In this document: piece by piece, positions 1 through 8,800 of the stretch
How the letters are laid out: each line of letters starts with the position of its first letter
Numbering within the stretch: the first letter of the stretch is position 1
NCBI RefSeq assembly: GCF_026153205.1
Contig: NZ_JAPFBW010000007.1
Coordinates: forward strand, 124,001-188,000
Length of the DNA: 64,000 nucleotides
Direction: 5' to 3'
Origin: Aquabacterium sp. A7-Y
GTDB taxonomy: Bacteria > Pseudomonadota > Gammaproteobacteria > Burkholderiales > Burkholderiaceae_C
Notes under the pieces: generated by a model
Databases searched by the model: none
What the model was told of the DNA's origin: nothing
The model's input: only the letters and a program-made list of their open reading frames with translations
Translations under genes and position numbers: made by a program

Positions 1-1517
1 CCGCCCAGCGCCAGCGTGCCAAGGCGATCCAGGATCGCGTCAGCGCCCTGCGCACGGAGTTCGACCAGCGCCTGCGGGACGACGACAGAACGGTGGCTTT
101 CGCGCCGGAGGAACTCGCCGGCGTTCCCGAGGGGGTCTGGAGGGAGGCGCCGCGCAACGAGCAGGGCCAGGTGCTGCTGGGACTGGATTACCCCAGCTAC
201 CTTCCGGTGCTGGGCCACGCGTCAAGCGCTGCGGCGCGTGAGCGGATGTGGCGTGCGAAGCTGGACGAAGGCGGTCAAGCCAATCTCCATGCCCTGGGTG
301 AAATCGCCCGGCTGCGACACGAATATGCAAGGCTGTTCGGTTTTTCAAGCTACGCGGACTTTGCCTTGCGTCGTCGCATGGCAAAAAGCGCCGACCAGGT
401 GCAACGTTTCCTGGGCGAAGTGAAGCAGGCCGTGGCCCAGCGGGAGGGGCGCGACATCGAGGAACTGCGCCTCGCCAAAGCACGCCACCTGCAGCAGCCG
501 GCCGAATCAGTGAAGTTGGAGCGTTGGGATGTGCTTTTCTATACCGAGCGGGTGCGCCGCGAGCGTTATTCGGTCGACCAGGAGGCATTCCGTTCCTACT
601 TCCCGCCGCAGCAGAGCCTGGAGTTTGTGCTGCGGCTGAGCGAGCGCCTGTTCGGGGTGCACTTCGAGCGCCGCGACACCCCCGCCTGGCATCCCGAGGT
701 GCAGAACTACGCAATGCGGGACGAGCGCAGCGGTGCGTATCTCGCGAGCCTGTTTGTCGACATGTATCCGCGTCGCGGCAAATACAACCATGCCGCGGTA
801 TGGAGTTTCCGTAGCGGCGCCACGCGCCTGGGCCGCACGCCGCAGTCGGCTCTGGTGGTGAATTTCGATCGCAAGGGTTTGACCCTGGAAGAACTCGAGA
901 CACTGCTGCACGAGTTCGGCCATGCCTTGCACAACAATCTCTCCAAGACCCGCCATGCCAGCCAGTCGGGTACCAGCGTGCTGAGGGATTTTGTCGAGGC
1001 GCCTTCGCAGATGCTGGAAGATTGGGTTTACCAGCCGGACGTGCTGGCACTGTTCCGGGAGGTCTGCAGCAACTGCCCGACCTTGCCGCCGGAGATGCTG
1101 GAGCAGGCGGTGAAGGCCAAGCATTTCGGCAAAGGCAACTTCACCGCGCGCCAACACCTGTTCGCCAGCTACGACCTGGCGCTGCACGGGCGTCGGCCGG
1201 TGGAGCCGCTGGCGCTCTGGGCCCGCATGGAAGCGGCCACGCCGCTGGGCCATGTGAGCGGTACCCGTTTCCCGGCCAGTTTCAGTCATGTGGCCGGCGG
1301 TTACGCCGCCGGGTATTACGGCTATCTTTGGAGCGAGGTGATCGCCCGCGACCTTCAGACGGCTTTCAAGGACAAACGGCTGGACCCGGCGACCGGGCGG
1401 CGCTACCGAGAGACCGTGCTCGCCAACGGCGGGCAAGTGCGCCCGGAGGTGCTGATCCGGCGTTTTTTGGGCCGGCCCGCACGCCCCGACGCGTTTTTCG
1501 AATATCTGGCGCGCTGA
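1..1517 (+). CDS. M3 family metallopeptidase (oligopeptidase), 5' truncated
   Basis: This is the C-terminal part, about 504 residues, of a zinc oligopeptidase of the thimet oligopeptidase / oligopeptidase A group. Such enzymes trim short peptides in the cytoplasm. The open frame runs in from the window edge, with its first full codon at base 3, so the true start lies outside. The zinc motif HEFGH is encoded at 909-923. The following segment FVEAPSQMLE supplies the third zinc ligand expected in family M3. The C-terminal part (GGYAAGYYGYLWSE) also fits the family. No signal peptide can be judged. A 12-bp bidirectional hairpin follows the stop. The family is certain; the choice between PrlC/OpdA and another M3 subgroup is not. 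Confidence 0.93.
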   Translation, partial: AQRQRAKAIQDRVSALRTEFDQRLRDDDRTVAFAPEELAGVPEGVWREAPRNEQGQVLLGLDYPSYLPVLGHASSAAARERMWRAKLDEGGQANLHALGEIARLRHEYARLFGFSSYADFALRRRMAKSADQVQRFLGEVKQAVAQREGRDIEELRLAKARHLQQPAESVKLERWDVLFYTERVRRERYSVDQEAFRSYFPPQQSLEFVLRLSERLFGVHFERRDTPAWHPEVQNYAMRDERSGAYLASLFVDMYPRRGKYNHAAVWSFRSGATRLGRTPQSALVVNFDRKGLTLEELETLLHEFGHALHNNLSKTRHASQSGTSVLRDFVEAPSQMLEDWVYQPDVLALFREVCSNCPTLPPEMLEQAVKAKHFGKGNFTARQHLFASYDLALHGRRPVEPLALWARMEAATPLGHVSGTRFPASFSHVAGGYAAGYYGYLWSEVIARDLQTAFKDKRLDPATGRRYRETVLANGGQVRPEVLIRRFLGRPARPDAFFEYLAR

Positions 1518-1531
1518 GCGAAGGACACGCC

Positions 1532-1564
1532 AACGAAAACGCCGCAGTCGCGGGCGTTTTCGTT
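1532..1564. terminator. Bidirectional rho-independent terminator
   Basis: A perfect 12-bp stem pairs bases 1532-1543 (AACGAAAACGCC) with 1553-1564 around a 9-base loop. The arms carry A-runs and T-runs, so it can end transcripts from both sides. It lies between the M3 peptidase stop and the convergent H-NS-like gene. Confidence 0.85.
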
Positions 1565-1624
1565 CCATGGCATGCGGGCTGGAGGGCCGGCCGCCTGGGC
1601 CGGCCAGAAGCTCGCAAGCCGGGC

Positions 1625-1933
1625 TCAGATCGCGAGTTGTTCCAGCGTCTTGCCGGAGGCCAGCGCCTGCTCCACCCATTTGGGCTGGCGGCCGCGGCCG
1701 GTCCAGGTCTCGCCGGTGGCGCCGTTGCGATATTTAGGGGCCACCTTGCTGCCCTTGGTCGCACTGCCGGTCTTGGTGCCCGTTTTGCCACCGAGATCTG
1801 CCACCGTCAGGCCGTATTGCGCCATCAGCGACTTGATCTGCGCGATGGCATCGGACAATTCCTGCTTGCGGGCGCTCTCGATTTGCTTTTCGAGGTCGGC
1901 TTTCTGGGCGAGAAGTTCCTGGTATGTGGCCAT
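1625..1933 (-). CDS. H-NS family nucleoid-associated protein
   Basis: A 102-residue protein with an N-terminal helical, Gln/Lys/Glu-rich dimerisation region (about residues 1-45). An Ala/Gly/Thr/Lys linker follows, then the H-NS C-terminal DNA-binding segment at about residues 68-92 (YRNGATGETWTGRGRQP, then KWV). The GRG core is the AT-hook-like loop that enters the minor groove of AT-rich DNA. Proteins of this family silence horizontally acquired DNA and shape the nucleoid. The start ATG is followed directly by a typical H-NS N-terminus. A good sigma-70-like promoter sits about 57 bases upstream. Burkholderiales usually carry several such short paralogues, so this need not be the main H-NS. 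Confidence 0.93.
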   Translation of the reverse strand: MATYQELLAQKADLEKQIESARKQELSDAIAQIKSLMAQYGLTVADLGGKTGTKTGSATKGSKVAPKYRNGATGETWTGRGRQPKWVEQALASGKTLEQLAI

Positions 1934-1989
1934 TTCTCAATATGCTCGCGAAAGGGTTGGAAAGAGGGGAAGCTGCAATCAGCGGGCCG

Positions 1990-2018
1990 ATAATAGCCGC
2001 AGTGGGGAAGCCGCGCAA
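1990..2018 (-). promoter_or_regulatory. Sigma-70-like promoter of the H-NS-like gene
   Basis: On the minus strand, TTGCGC (2013-2018) and TATTAT (1990-1995) are separated by exactly 17 bases. This predicts a transcript start near 1983 and a leader of about 50 bases. The surrounding DNA is more AT-rich than the rest of the window. Confidence 0.6.
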
Positions 2019-2263
2019 CCGGCGAGTTCGGCCGACCTCAATTCGGACGGTATTCCCGTCGCTGGCCGACGGGTTTTATTCGGCATATGGCAGGGCCCTT
2101 GCTCGGGGTTAGTGCAGCCTGGCACAGGGACCCTGCCTCGTGAACTGCTTCGTGCGTCGCTGTTCGCCAAGAAGTGCTAGCTGCACCTCTTAAGTTTTTC
2201 CTGCGCTGTTGCAACGTTCTCGTTGCACCAGCGAAGCTGACTTATGTCATGACCCACAAAGCA

Positions 2264-2298
2264 AAAACACCCGCCCACGCGGGGCGGGCGGGTGTTTT
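2264..2298 (-). terminator. Rho-independent terminator of the iron-binding-protein gene
   Basis: A 13-bp perfect stem pairs 2264-2276 with 2286-2298 around a 9-base loop. On the minus strand it ends in a T-run, 18 bases beyond the stop codon of the ferric-binding protein gene. Confidence 0.9.
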
Positions 2299-2315
2299 CA
2301 ATTGAGCGGTCGGGC

Positions 2316-3359
2316 TTACTTGTAGCCCACGCGGTCGAGCATTTGCTGGACCTTGCCCTGGTTCGCGCCGACCACCGAGATCGGGATCAACTCGGCCTTG
2401 AAGGGGCCCAGCGCGTCCAGCGCCGGGTTGCTAATCTTCACGGATTTCACGACCGCGTACTCGTTGTTGCCGTTTGCAAAATAGTTCTGCGCCTCGGCGG
2501 TAGAAAGGTACTCGAGAAAGAGCTGGGCGTTCTCGCGGTTCTTGGCGTTTTTCGCCAGGGCACCGCCGGCGACGTTCACATGTGTACCGCCGCTCTGCTG
2601 GTTGGGGAAGACCACTCCGACCTTTTCGACCACCTGACGGTCCTCGGGCTTGTTCGAGCGCATCATGCGGGCCAGGTAGTAGGTGTTGGTCAGCGCAATG
2701 CGGCACTCGCCACTGGCGACCGCCTTGATCTGGTCGGTGTCGCCGCCCTTGGGTTCGCGCGCCATGTTCTCGACCACTCCCTTGGCCCAGGCCTCGGCCT
2801 TTTCAGGGCCCAGGTGCTCCATCAGCGAGCCGAACAGCGAGAGGTTGTAGGGATGCGAGCCCGAGCGGGTGCAGACCTTGCCCTTGTTTTTCGGGTCGGC
2901 CAACTCCTCGTAGGTGTCCACGTCTTCCTTCTTGACGCCGGCCTTGTTGTAGACGATCACACGGGCCCGCGTCGAGAAGCCGAACCACTGCGATCCCTGC
3001 CCCTTGTCTTCGCCTCGAAGATGGGCGGGAATGCGCTCTTCGAGCACCTTGGACTTCAGCGGCTGGAACAGGCCGTCCTGCTCGGCACGCCACAGGCGCG
3101 CAGCGTCGACCAGCAAGATCACGTCGGCCGGGCTGGCCGTGCCTTCGCTTTTGAGGCGGGCCAGGATGCCGGCGTCATCGGCATCGACCCGGTTGATCTT
3201 GATGCCGGTGGCTTTTTCGAAGTTGCCGTAGAGCGCTTCATCCGTCTGGTAGTGACGGGCCGAGTAGAGGTTGAGGACCTTTTCCTGGGCAACGGCCGAG
3301 GCATGCAGGCCGGCGGCCAGGGCAAATACCGTCAGCGGGGCGGCGAAACGTCTCAACAT
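2316..3359 (-). CDS. fbpA: Fe(3+) ABC transporter substrate-binding protein
   Basis: A 347-residue periplasmic ferric-iron-binding protein of the FbpA/FutA/AfuA type. Residues 1-24 form a Sec signal peptide (Arg-rich start, Ala/Leu core, cleavage near ASAVAQ). The mature protein opens with the family sequence LNLYSARHYQTDEALY. It later holds the paired tyrosines of the iron site (TNTYYLARM), preceded by KGGDTDQIKAV. The frame extends 202 codons further upstream, but the ATG at 3357-3359 has a good AAGGAGA ribosome site (3368-3374) and a signal peptide directly after it. A Fur-box-like site lies about 47 bases upstream. No permease or ATPase gene is adjacent, so its partners must be encoded elsewhere. 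Expression is probably iron-repressed. Confidence 0.95.
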   Translation of the reverse strand: MLRRFAAPLTVFALAAGLHASAVAQEKVLNLYSARHYQTDEALYGNFEKATGIKINRVDADDAGILARLKSEGTASPADVILLVDAARLWRAEQDGLFQPLKSKVLEERIPAHLRGEDKGQGSQWFGFSTRARVIVYNKAGVKKEDVDTYEELADPKNKGKVCTRSGSHPYNLSLFGSLMEHLGPEKAEAWAKGVVENMAREPKGGDTDQIKAVASGECRIALTNTYYLARMMRSNKPEDRQVVEKVGVVFPNQQSGGTHVNVAGGALAKNAKNRENAQLFLEYLSTAEAQNYFANGNNEYAVVKSVKISNPALDALGPFKAELIPISVVGANQGKVQQMLDRVGYK

Positions 3360-3391
3360 GGTGGAAATCTCCTTCGAAAAATTGTGCTTGC

Positions 3392-3420
3392 ATTCTAAGC
3401 GTGAACAAGAATGATTCTCA
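3392..3420 (-). promoter_or_regulatory. Fur-box-like operator over the promoter of the ferric-binding protein gene
   Basis: The minus-strand sequence TGAGAATCATTCTTG (3406-3420) matches 10 of 14 defined bases of the Fur 7-1-7 palindrome TGATAATNATTATCA. A -10-like TAGAAT lies at 3392-3397. The 17-base-spaced -35 position (3415-3420) falls inside the box, so Fur binding would block RNA polymerase. Confidence 0.6.
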
Positions 3421-3554
3421 GAACGAGCAAAAACCAAGGGATTTGTCGCCAACCCTGAAAGTGTGACTTCTGTCGCTTGCCGCGTTGGTCGGAGCAGACC
3501 AAGATGCCGCCCGTGAAAAACCTCACTTACGCCACCCTTGACCAGGACAGGACC

Positions 3555-4004
3555 ATGAGCCTTATGTCGTCCTCGCCCTTGCCGAGCGCGCGTGGACCGC
3601 AGGCGCTGCTGGTGGCCTGCGAGAGTGAGGAGGCGCTTTACCTGCGCAGCCGGCTGAGTCTCTACCGCGTCGCGGTGCACGAAGCCTGGACCGCGACCCA
3701 GGCGGTCGAGCACTGTGCCGAACATCTCGTGCATGTGGCTTTCGTCGACGCGGAGGTGGTCGGAGCGCCGCTTTTGGCCTTGTGCCAGCAGTTGCGCCGC
3801 AAACACCCGTGCCGTCCGGCGCCGCAGCTGGTGCTGCTGGGCGGGGCAGGGCAGCGGCGTGCGCTGGGGCTGCGAGGTGTACTGGCGGGGGGCGCCTGGC
3901 TGGCCAAGCCGCTGCACCCGCGGGAGCTCGACCGGCAGATCCTGCGCCGCATCGGGCTCGGGCATCTTGCCCCGGAAGAGCGCCCCACCTCCCTCTTCAC
4001 CTGA
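3555..4004 (+). CDS. Receiver-like domain protein (degenerate response regulator)
   Basis: A 149-residue protein whose fold pattern matches a CheY-type receiver. Strand 1 is ALLVACESEE, strand 3 is VAFVDAE with Asp65 at the phosphorylation position, and the conserved Lys-Pro is LAKPLHPREL with Lys118. The acidic pair that binds magnesium after strand 1 is replaced by Glu-Ser-Glu-Glu, and no output domain follows. It may be a single-domain phosphorelay or protein-protein adaptor, possibly with altered chemistry. The ATG at 3555 is chosen because GGACAGGACC precedes it; the frame opens 26 codons earlier. It is divergent from the iron gene and convergent with yggX. No kinase lies next to it. Assignment rests on pattern only. 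Confidence 0.65.
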   Translation: MSLMSSSPLPSARGPQALLVACESEEALYLRSRLSLYRVAVHEAWTATQAVEHCAEHLVHVAFVDAEVVGAPLLALCQQLRRKHPCRPAPQLVLLGGAGQRRALGLRGVLAGGAWLAKPLHPRELDRQILRRIGLGHLAPEERPTSLFT

Positions 4005-4062
4005 CGCTCGGGGGGCGGCGCAGGCGCCTGCCTGCGGCCGGGGCCTGCCGGTGTTGCGCCGC

Positions 4063-4335
4063 TCAGGCGCTGGGCGGCACGTAGCCGGCCGGCTGCTCGG
4101 CGCCTTCGCCGAAGAAATAGCGCTCCATCTGCCGCGCCAGATACTGGCGGGCGCGCTGGTCGGCGAGGTTCAGCCGGTTTTCGTTGACCAGCATGGTCTG
4201 GTGCTTGAGCCAGCCTTGCCACGCCTCCTTGCTGACGTTCTGGTAGATGCGCAGGCCCAGGTCGCCGGGGTAGGGCTGGAAGTCCAGGCCCTCGGCTTCT
4301 TTTTTCAGGTAGACGCATTGGACGGTGCGAGCCAT
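4063..4335 (-). CDS. yggX: Oxidative damage protection protein / Fe(II)-trafficking protein YggX
   Basis: A 90-residue protein matching YggX in length and sequence: [19 protein letters not shown] at the N-terminus with the conserved Cys7, then the [13 protein letters not shown] region and the C-terminal [14 protein letters not shown]. The family protects iron-sulfur clusters from oxidative damage and is thought to handle labile Fe(II) in the cytoplasm. An AAGGAG ribosome site sits six bases upstream of the ATG. It follows argA on the same strand by 53 bases, a common Burkholderiales arrangement, so the two are probably co-transcribed. Confidence 0.96.
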   Translation of the reverse strand: MARTVQCVYLKKEAEGLDFQPYPGDLGLRIYQNVSKEAWQGWLKHQTMLVNENRLNLADQRARQYLARQMERYFFGEGAEQPAGYVPPSA

Positions 4336-4388
4336 GGGTACTCCTTCTCTTGGTTCCGTGAATCGGTGTGGTGTTGTCGCCGCCGGGT

Positions 4389-5738
4389 TCAGCCCAGCCG
4401 CTTGACCAGCACCTTGGAGCGCCGGTCCCAGTTGTACTTGCGTTTGCGCGCCTCGGGCAGCCATTCGGGGTCGACCTGCTGGAAGCCGCGCTTGATGAAC
4501 CAGTGCATGGTGCGGGTGGTCAGCACGAAGATGCTGTCCAGCCCCATGGACTTGGCACGCTGCTCGACGCGCTTGAGGATGCGTTCGCCGTCGCCCTGGC
4601 CCTGCACGTCGGGCGAGACCGTCAGCGCCGCCATCTCGGCGGTCTTGGCCTCGGGATAGGGGTAGAGCGCTGCGCAGCCGAAGATGATGCCGTCGTGCTC
4701 GATGACCGTGTAGTGGCCGATGTCGCGCTCGATCTCGGTGCGGCTGCGCTTGACCAGCGTGCCGTCGCGCTCGAAGGGCTCGATCAGTTGCAGGATGCCG
4801 CCGATGTCGTCGTTGCTCGCCTCACGCAGGCTCTCCAGCTTCTCGTCGACGATCATGGTGCCGACGCCGTCGTGCGTGAACAGCTCCATCAGGATGGAGC
4901 CGTCGACCGAGTAGGGAATGATGTGGACCCGCTCCACGCCGTTCTTGGCCGCCTTGACCGCGTGCTGCAGGTAAAAGGCGGTGTCGGTCGGCTGCACCGG
5001 GTCGGGCAGGCCGCGCAGCAGCTTCTCGGCATCGGCGAGCGCCAGTTCCTGGTCGATCTCGCATTCCGGGTCGTTGGCCTGGGCCGGGTCCTGCGGCACG
5101 CCGCGCACCTCGGTGACGAAAATCAGCTTGTCGGCCTGCAGCGCGATCGCGGTGCTGGTCGCGACGTCCTCCATGCTGAGGTTGAAGGCCTCGCCGGTGG
5201 GCGAGAAGCCGAAGGGCGACATCAGCACGATGGAGCCGAAGTCGATCGCGCGGCGGATGCTCATCGCGTCGATGCGGCGCACGAAGCCGGTGTGCTGGAA
5301 GTCGATGCCGTCGACGATGCCGACCGGCCGCGCGGTGATGAAGTTGCCCGACAGCAGCCGGATCTGGCTGTGCGCCATCGGGGTGTTGGGCAGGCCCTGG
5401 GAGAAGGCCGCCTCGATCTCGTAGCGCAGCTGACCGGCCGCTTCCTGGGCACAGTCCAGCGCGAAGGCGTCGGTCACCCGCATGCCGTGGCTGAAGCGCG
5501 AGGTGTGGCCCTTGGCCGCCAGCTGCTCCTCGACCTGCGGCCGGAAGCCGTGGATCAGCACCAGCTTGATGCCGGTGGCGTGGATGATGGCCAGGTCCTG
5601 CGCGAAGGTGGCGAGCTTGCCGGCGGCGATCAGCTCCCCGGCGATCGCCACCACGAAGGTCTTGCTCCGATGCGCGTGGATGTAGGGCGCCACCGACCGG
5701 AACCAGGGCACGAAGGTATGCGGGAAGACGTAGCTCAT
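4389..5738 (-). CDS. argA: Amino-acid N-acetyltransferase (N-acetylglutamate synthase) ArgA
   Basis: A 449-residue two-domain enzyme that makes N-acetylglutamate from glutamate and acetyl-CoA, the first step of arginine synthesis. An N-terminal amino-acid-kinase-like domain (about 20-290) begins [15 protein letters not shown] and includes [17 protein letters not shown]-terminal GNAT domain (about 300-440) has the acetyl-CoA region [17 protein letters not shown]. The order and length match proteobacterial ArgA. In this family the kinase-like domain binds the feedback inhibitor arginine. The ATG at 5736-5738 is the last methionine before low-complexity proline-rich sequence; no good Shine-Dalgarno is visible. 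It is divergent from hrpA, 73 bases away, and followed by yggX. Confidence 0.96.
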   Translation of the reverse strand: MSYVFPHTFVPWFRSVAPYIHAHRSKTFVVAIAGELIAAGKLATFAQDLAIIHATGIKLVLIHGFRPQVEEQLAAKGHTSRFSHGMRVTDAFALDCAQEAAGQLRYEIEAAFSQGLPNTPMAHSQIRLLSGNFITARPVGIVDGIDFQHTGFVRRIDAMSIRRAIDFGSIVLMSPFGFSPTGEAFNLSMEDVATSTAIALQADKLIFVTEVRGVPQDPAQANDPECEIDQELALADAEKLLRGLPDPVQPTDTAFYLQHAVKAAKNGVERVHIIPYSVDGSILMELFTHDGVGTMIVDEKLESLREASNDDIGGILQLIEPFERDGTLVKRSRTEIERDIGHYTVIEHDGIIFGCAALYPYPEAKTAEMAALTVSPDVQGQGDGERILKRVEQRAKSMGLDSIFVLTTRTMHWFIKRGFQQVDPEWLPEARKRKYNWDRRSKVLVKRLG

Positions 5739-5811
5739 CGGGGGGTACAGCGGTGGAGGGGGTGGCTCGGGCGAGGCTTTGAAATAATGTCGGATTTTGC
5801 ACGAAGCCCCC

Positions 5812-8800
5812 ATGACCGACATGCCGCCGCGCAGCGCGCCCGCACGCGAGCCGCGGGGATCCGCCGCCCCGCGTGCCAACCCGGTGCCGCCGATCCAGTT
5901 TCCGGAGTCCCTGCCCGTCTCGGCGCGGCGGGAGGAGATCGCGCGCGCCATCGACCAGCACCAGGTCGTGATCGTCTGCGGCGAGACCGGCTCGGGCAAG
6001 ACCACCCAGCTGCCCAAGCTCTGCCTGGCGATGGGCCGCGGCAAGGGGGCCGGGGGCAAGGGGCTGATCGGCCACACCCAGCCGCGTCGCATCGCGGCCT
6101 CCAGCGTCGCCAAGCGCATCGCCCAGGAGCTGAACTCGCCGCTGGGCGAACACGTCGGATTCAAGGTGCGTTTCCAGGACCGGCTGTCCCCCGGCGCCTC
6201 GGTCAAGCTGATGACGGACGGCATCCTGCTGGCCGAGACCCAGACCGACCCGCTGCTGCGGGCCTACGACACCCTGATCATCGACGAGGCGCACGAACGT
6301 TCGCTGAACATCGACTTCCTGCTGGGCTACCTGAAGCAGCTGCTGCCGCGGCGGCCGGAGCTGAAGATCATCGTGACCTCGGCGACCATCGACGCCGACC
6401 GCTTCGCCCAGCACTTCGCCAGCATCAAGGGGCCGGCGCCGGTGATCATGGTCTCGGGTCGGCTCTATCCGGTCGAGCAGCGCTGGCGGCCCTTCGAAGA
6501 AGACCGCGACTACGACCTCAACAACGCGATCGCGGACGCCGTCGACGAGCTGTGGCGCGAGGGCTCGGGCGACGTGCTGGTGTTCCTGCCCGGCGAGCGC
6601 GAGATCCGCGACGCGGCCGAGCACCTGCGGCGCCACCACCCGCCCGGCGTCGAGATCCTGCCGCTGTTCGCGCGCCTGAGCCAGCAGGAGCAGGACCGCG
6701 TCTTCGAGACCGGCGGCGCCCGCCGCATCGTGCTGGCGACCAACGTCGCGGAAACCTCGCTGACCGTGCCTGGCATCCGCTACGTGATCGACAGCGGCCA
6801 GGCGCGCGTCAAGCGCTACAGCTACCGCAACAAGGTCGAGCAGCTGCAGGTCGAGCCGGTCAGCCAGGCGGCCGCCAACCAGCGCGCCGGACGCTGTGGG
6901 CGGGTCGCCAACGGCATCTGCATCCGGCTCTACGACGAGGCCGATTTCGCCGCCCGAGCGCCCTTCACCGATCCCGAGATCCTGCGCTCCTCGCTGGCCG
7001 GCGTGATCCTGCGCATGAAGGCGCTGAACCTGGGCGCGGTCGAGGACTTCCCCTTCATCGAGCCACCGCCGCGGCGCGCCATCTCCGACGGCTACCAGCT
7101 GCTGGCCGAGCTCAATGCGGTGGACGAGCAGAACGAGCTGACGTCGATGGGCAAGGAGCTGGCCAAGCTGCCGCTCGACCCGCGGGTCGGCCGCATGATC
7201 ATCGAGGCCCGCGAACGCCAGTCGCTCAGCGAGGTGCTGGTGATCGCCAGCGCCCTGAGCGTGCAGGACGTGCGCGACCGGCCGATGGAGCACCAGCAGG
7301 CAGCCGACGAGAAGCACAAGAAGTTCGACGACGAGAAGTCGGAGTTCATGGGCTACCTCAAGCTCTGGAAATGGCTGGACGAGTCGCGCGGCGGGCACCG
7401 CAGCGCGTCTGCAGCGGCCGCGGCCGCCCCCGGTGCGCCGGGCGCAGCGGGTGGCGACTCGCACAAGCTCTCCAGCCGCAAGTACGAGCAGCTGCTGCGC
7501 GACAACTTCATCTCGCCGCGCCGGGTGCGCGAGTGGCGCGACATCTACACCCAGCTGCACACCGTGGTGGCCGAGCATGGCTGGCGCCTCAACACGCTGG
7601 CCGCCACCTACGACCAGATCCACCTGGCGATGCTGTCCGGACTGCTCGGCAACATCGGCCTCAAGAGCGACGAGGACGAGTGGTACCTGGGGGCGCGCGG
7701 CATCAAGTTCTGGCGCCACCCCGGCGCCCATCTGTCCAAGAAGCCGGGCCGCTGGATCGTCGCCGCGGAGCTGGTGGAGACGACGCGGCTGTTCGGCCGC
7801 GGCATCGCAGCCATCCAGCCCGAGTGGATTCCCGGCATGGCCGGCCACCTGCTCAAGACCCAGCTGCTGGAGCCGCACTGGGAGAAGAAGCCGGCGGAGG
7901 TGGTGGCGCTGGAGCGCGCAACGCTCTACGGCCTGGTGATCTACAACAACCGCCGCGTCAACTTTGCCACGGTCGACCCCGCGGCGGCGCGCGAGATCTT
8001 CATCCGGGAAGGCCTGGTGCAGGGCGAGTGGGAGACCCGGCTGCCCTTCCTGGCCCACAACCAGAAGATGGTGCGCCAGGTCGAGGAGCTGGAGCACAAG
8101 TCGCGCCGCCAGGACGTGCTGGTGGACGACGAGCTGATCTACGCCTTCTACGACCAGCAGCTGCCGGCCGACGTGCACAGCGGGCGCAGCTTCGAGCGCT
8201 GGTACCGCGAGCAGGTCCAGCGCGAGCCCAAGCTCTTGATGCTCACGCGCGACGAGCTGATGCGCCATGAGGCGGCCGGCATCACGACCTCGGCCTTTCC
8301 GAAGACCCTCCGGCTGGGCGGCGTCGATTGCGCGGCGACCTATCTGCACGATCCGGGCGACCCGAAGGACGGTGTGACCGTGACGGTGCCGATCTACGCG
8401 CTCAACCAGGTCAGCGAGGAGCGCTGCGAGTGGCTGGTGCCCGGCATGCTGAAGGACAAGGTGCTGGCGCTGGTCAAGAGCCTGCACCAGAAGCCGCGTG
8501 CGCGCCTGGTGCCGCTGCCGGAATATGTGGATGCCTTCGTCGCCGCGACACCGTTCGCGCAGGGCGGCCTGCTGGAGGTCCTGCTGAAAGCGGTGCGCGA
8601 GAAGACCCAGCTCGACGTCAAGCGCGGCGACTTCAAACTGGAGACGCTGCAGCCTCACCTGTTCATGAACTTCCGCGTCGTCGACGAGCATGGCCGGCAG
8701 CTGGGCATGGGGCGCAACCTGCCCGCGCTCAAGGCCGAACTGGGCAGCCAGGCACGCAGCGCCTTCCAGGCCCTGGCCGCGCTGAAGATCGGCAGTGGCG

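Noticed and set aside
5797-5811. TTG start for hrpA giving five extra residues
   Set aside because: No better ribosome site than ATG 5812, and the extra residues are not family sequence.
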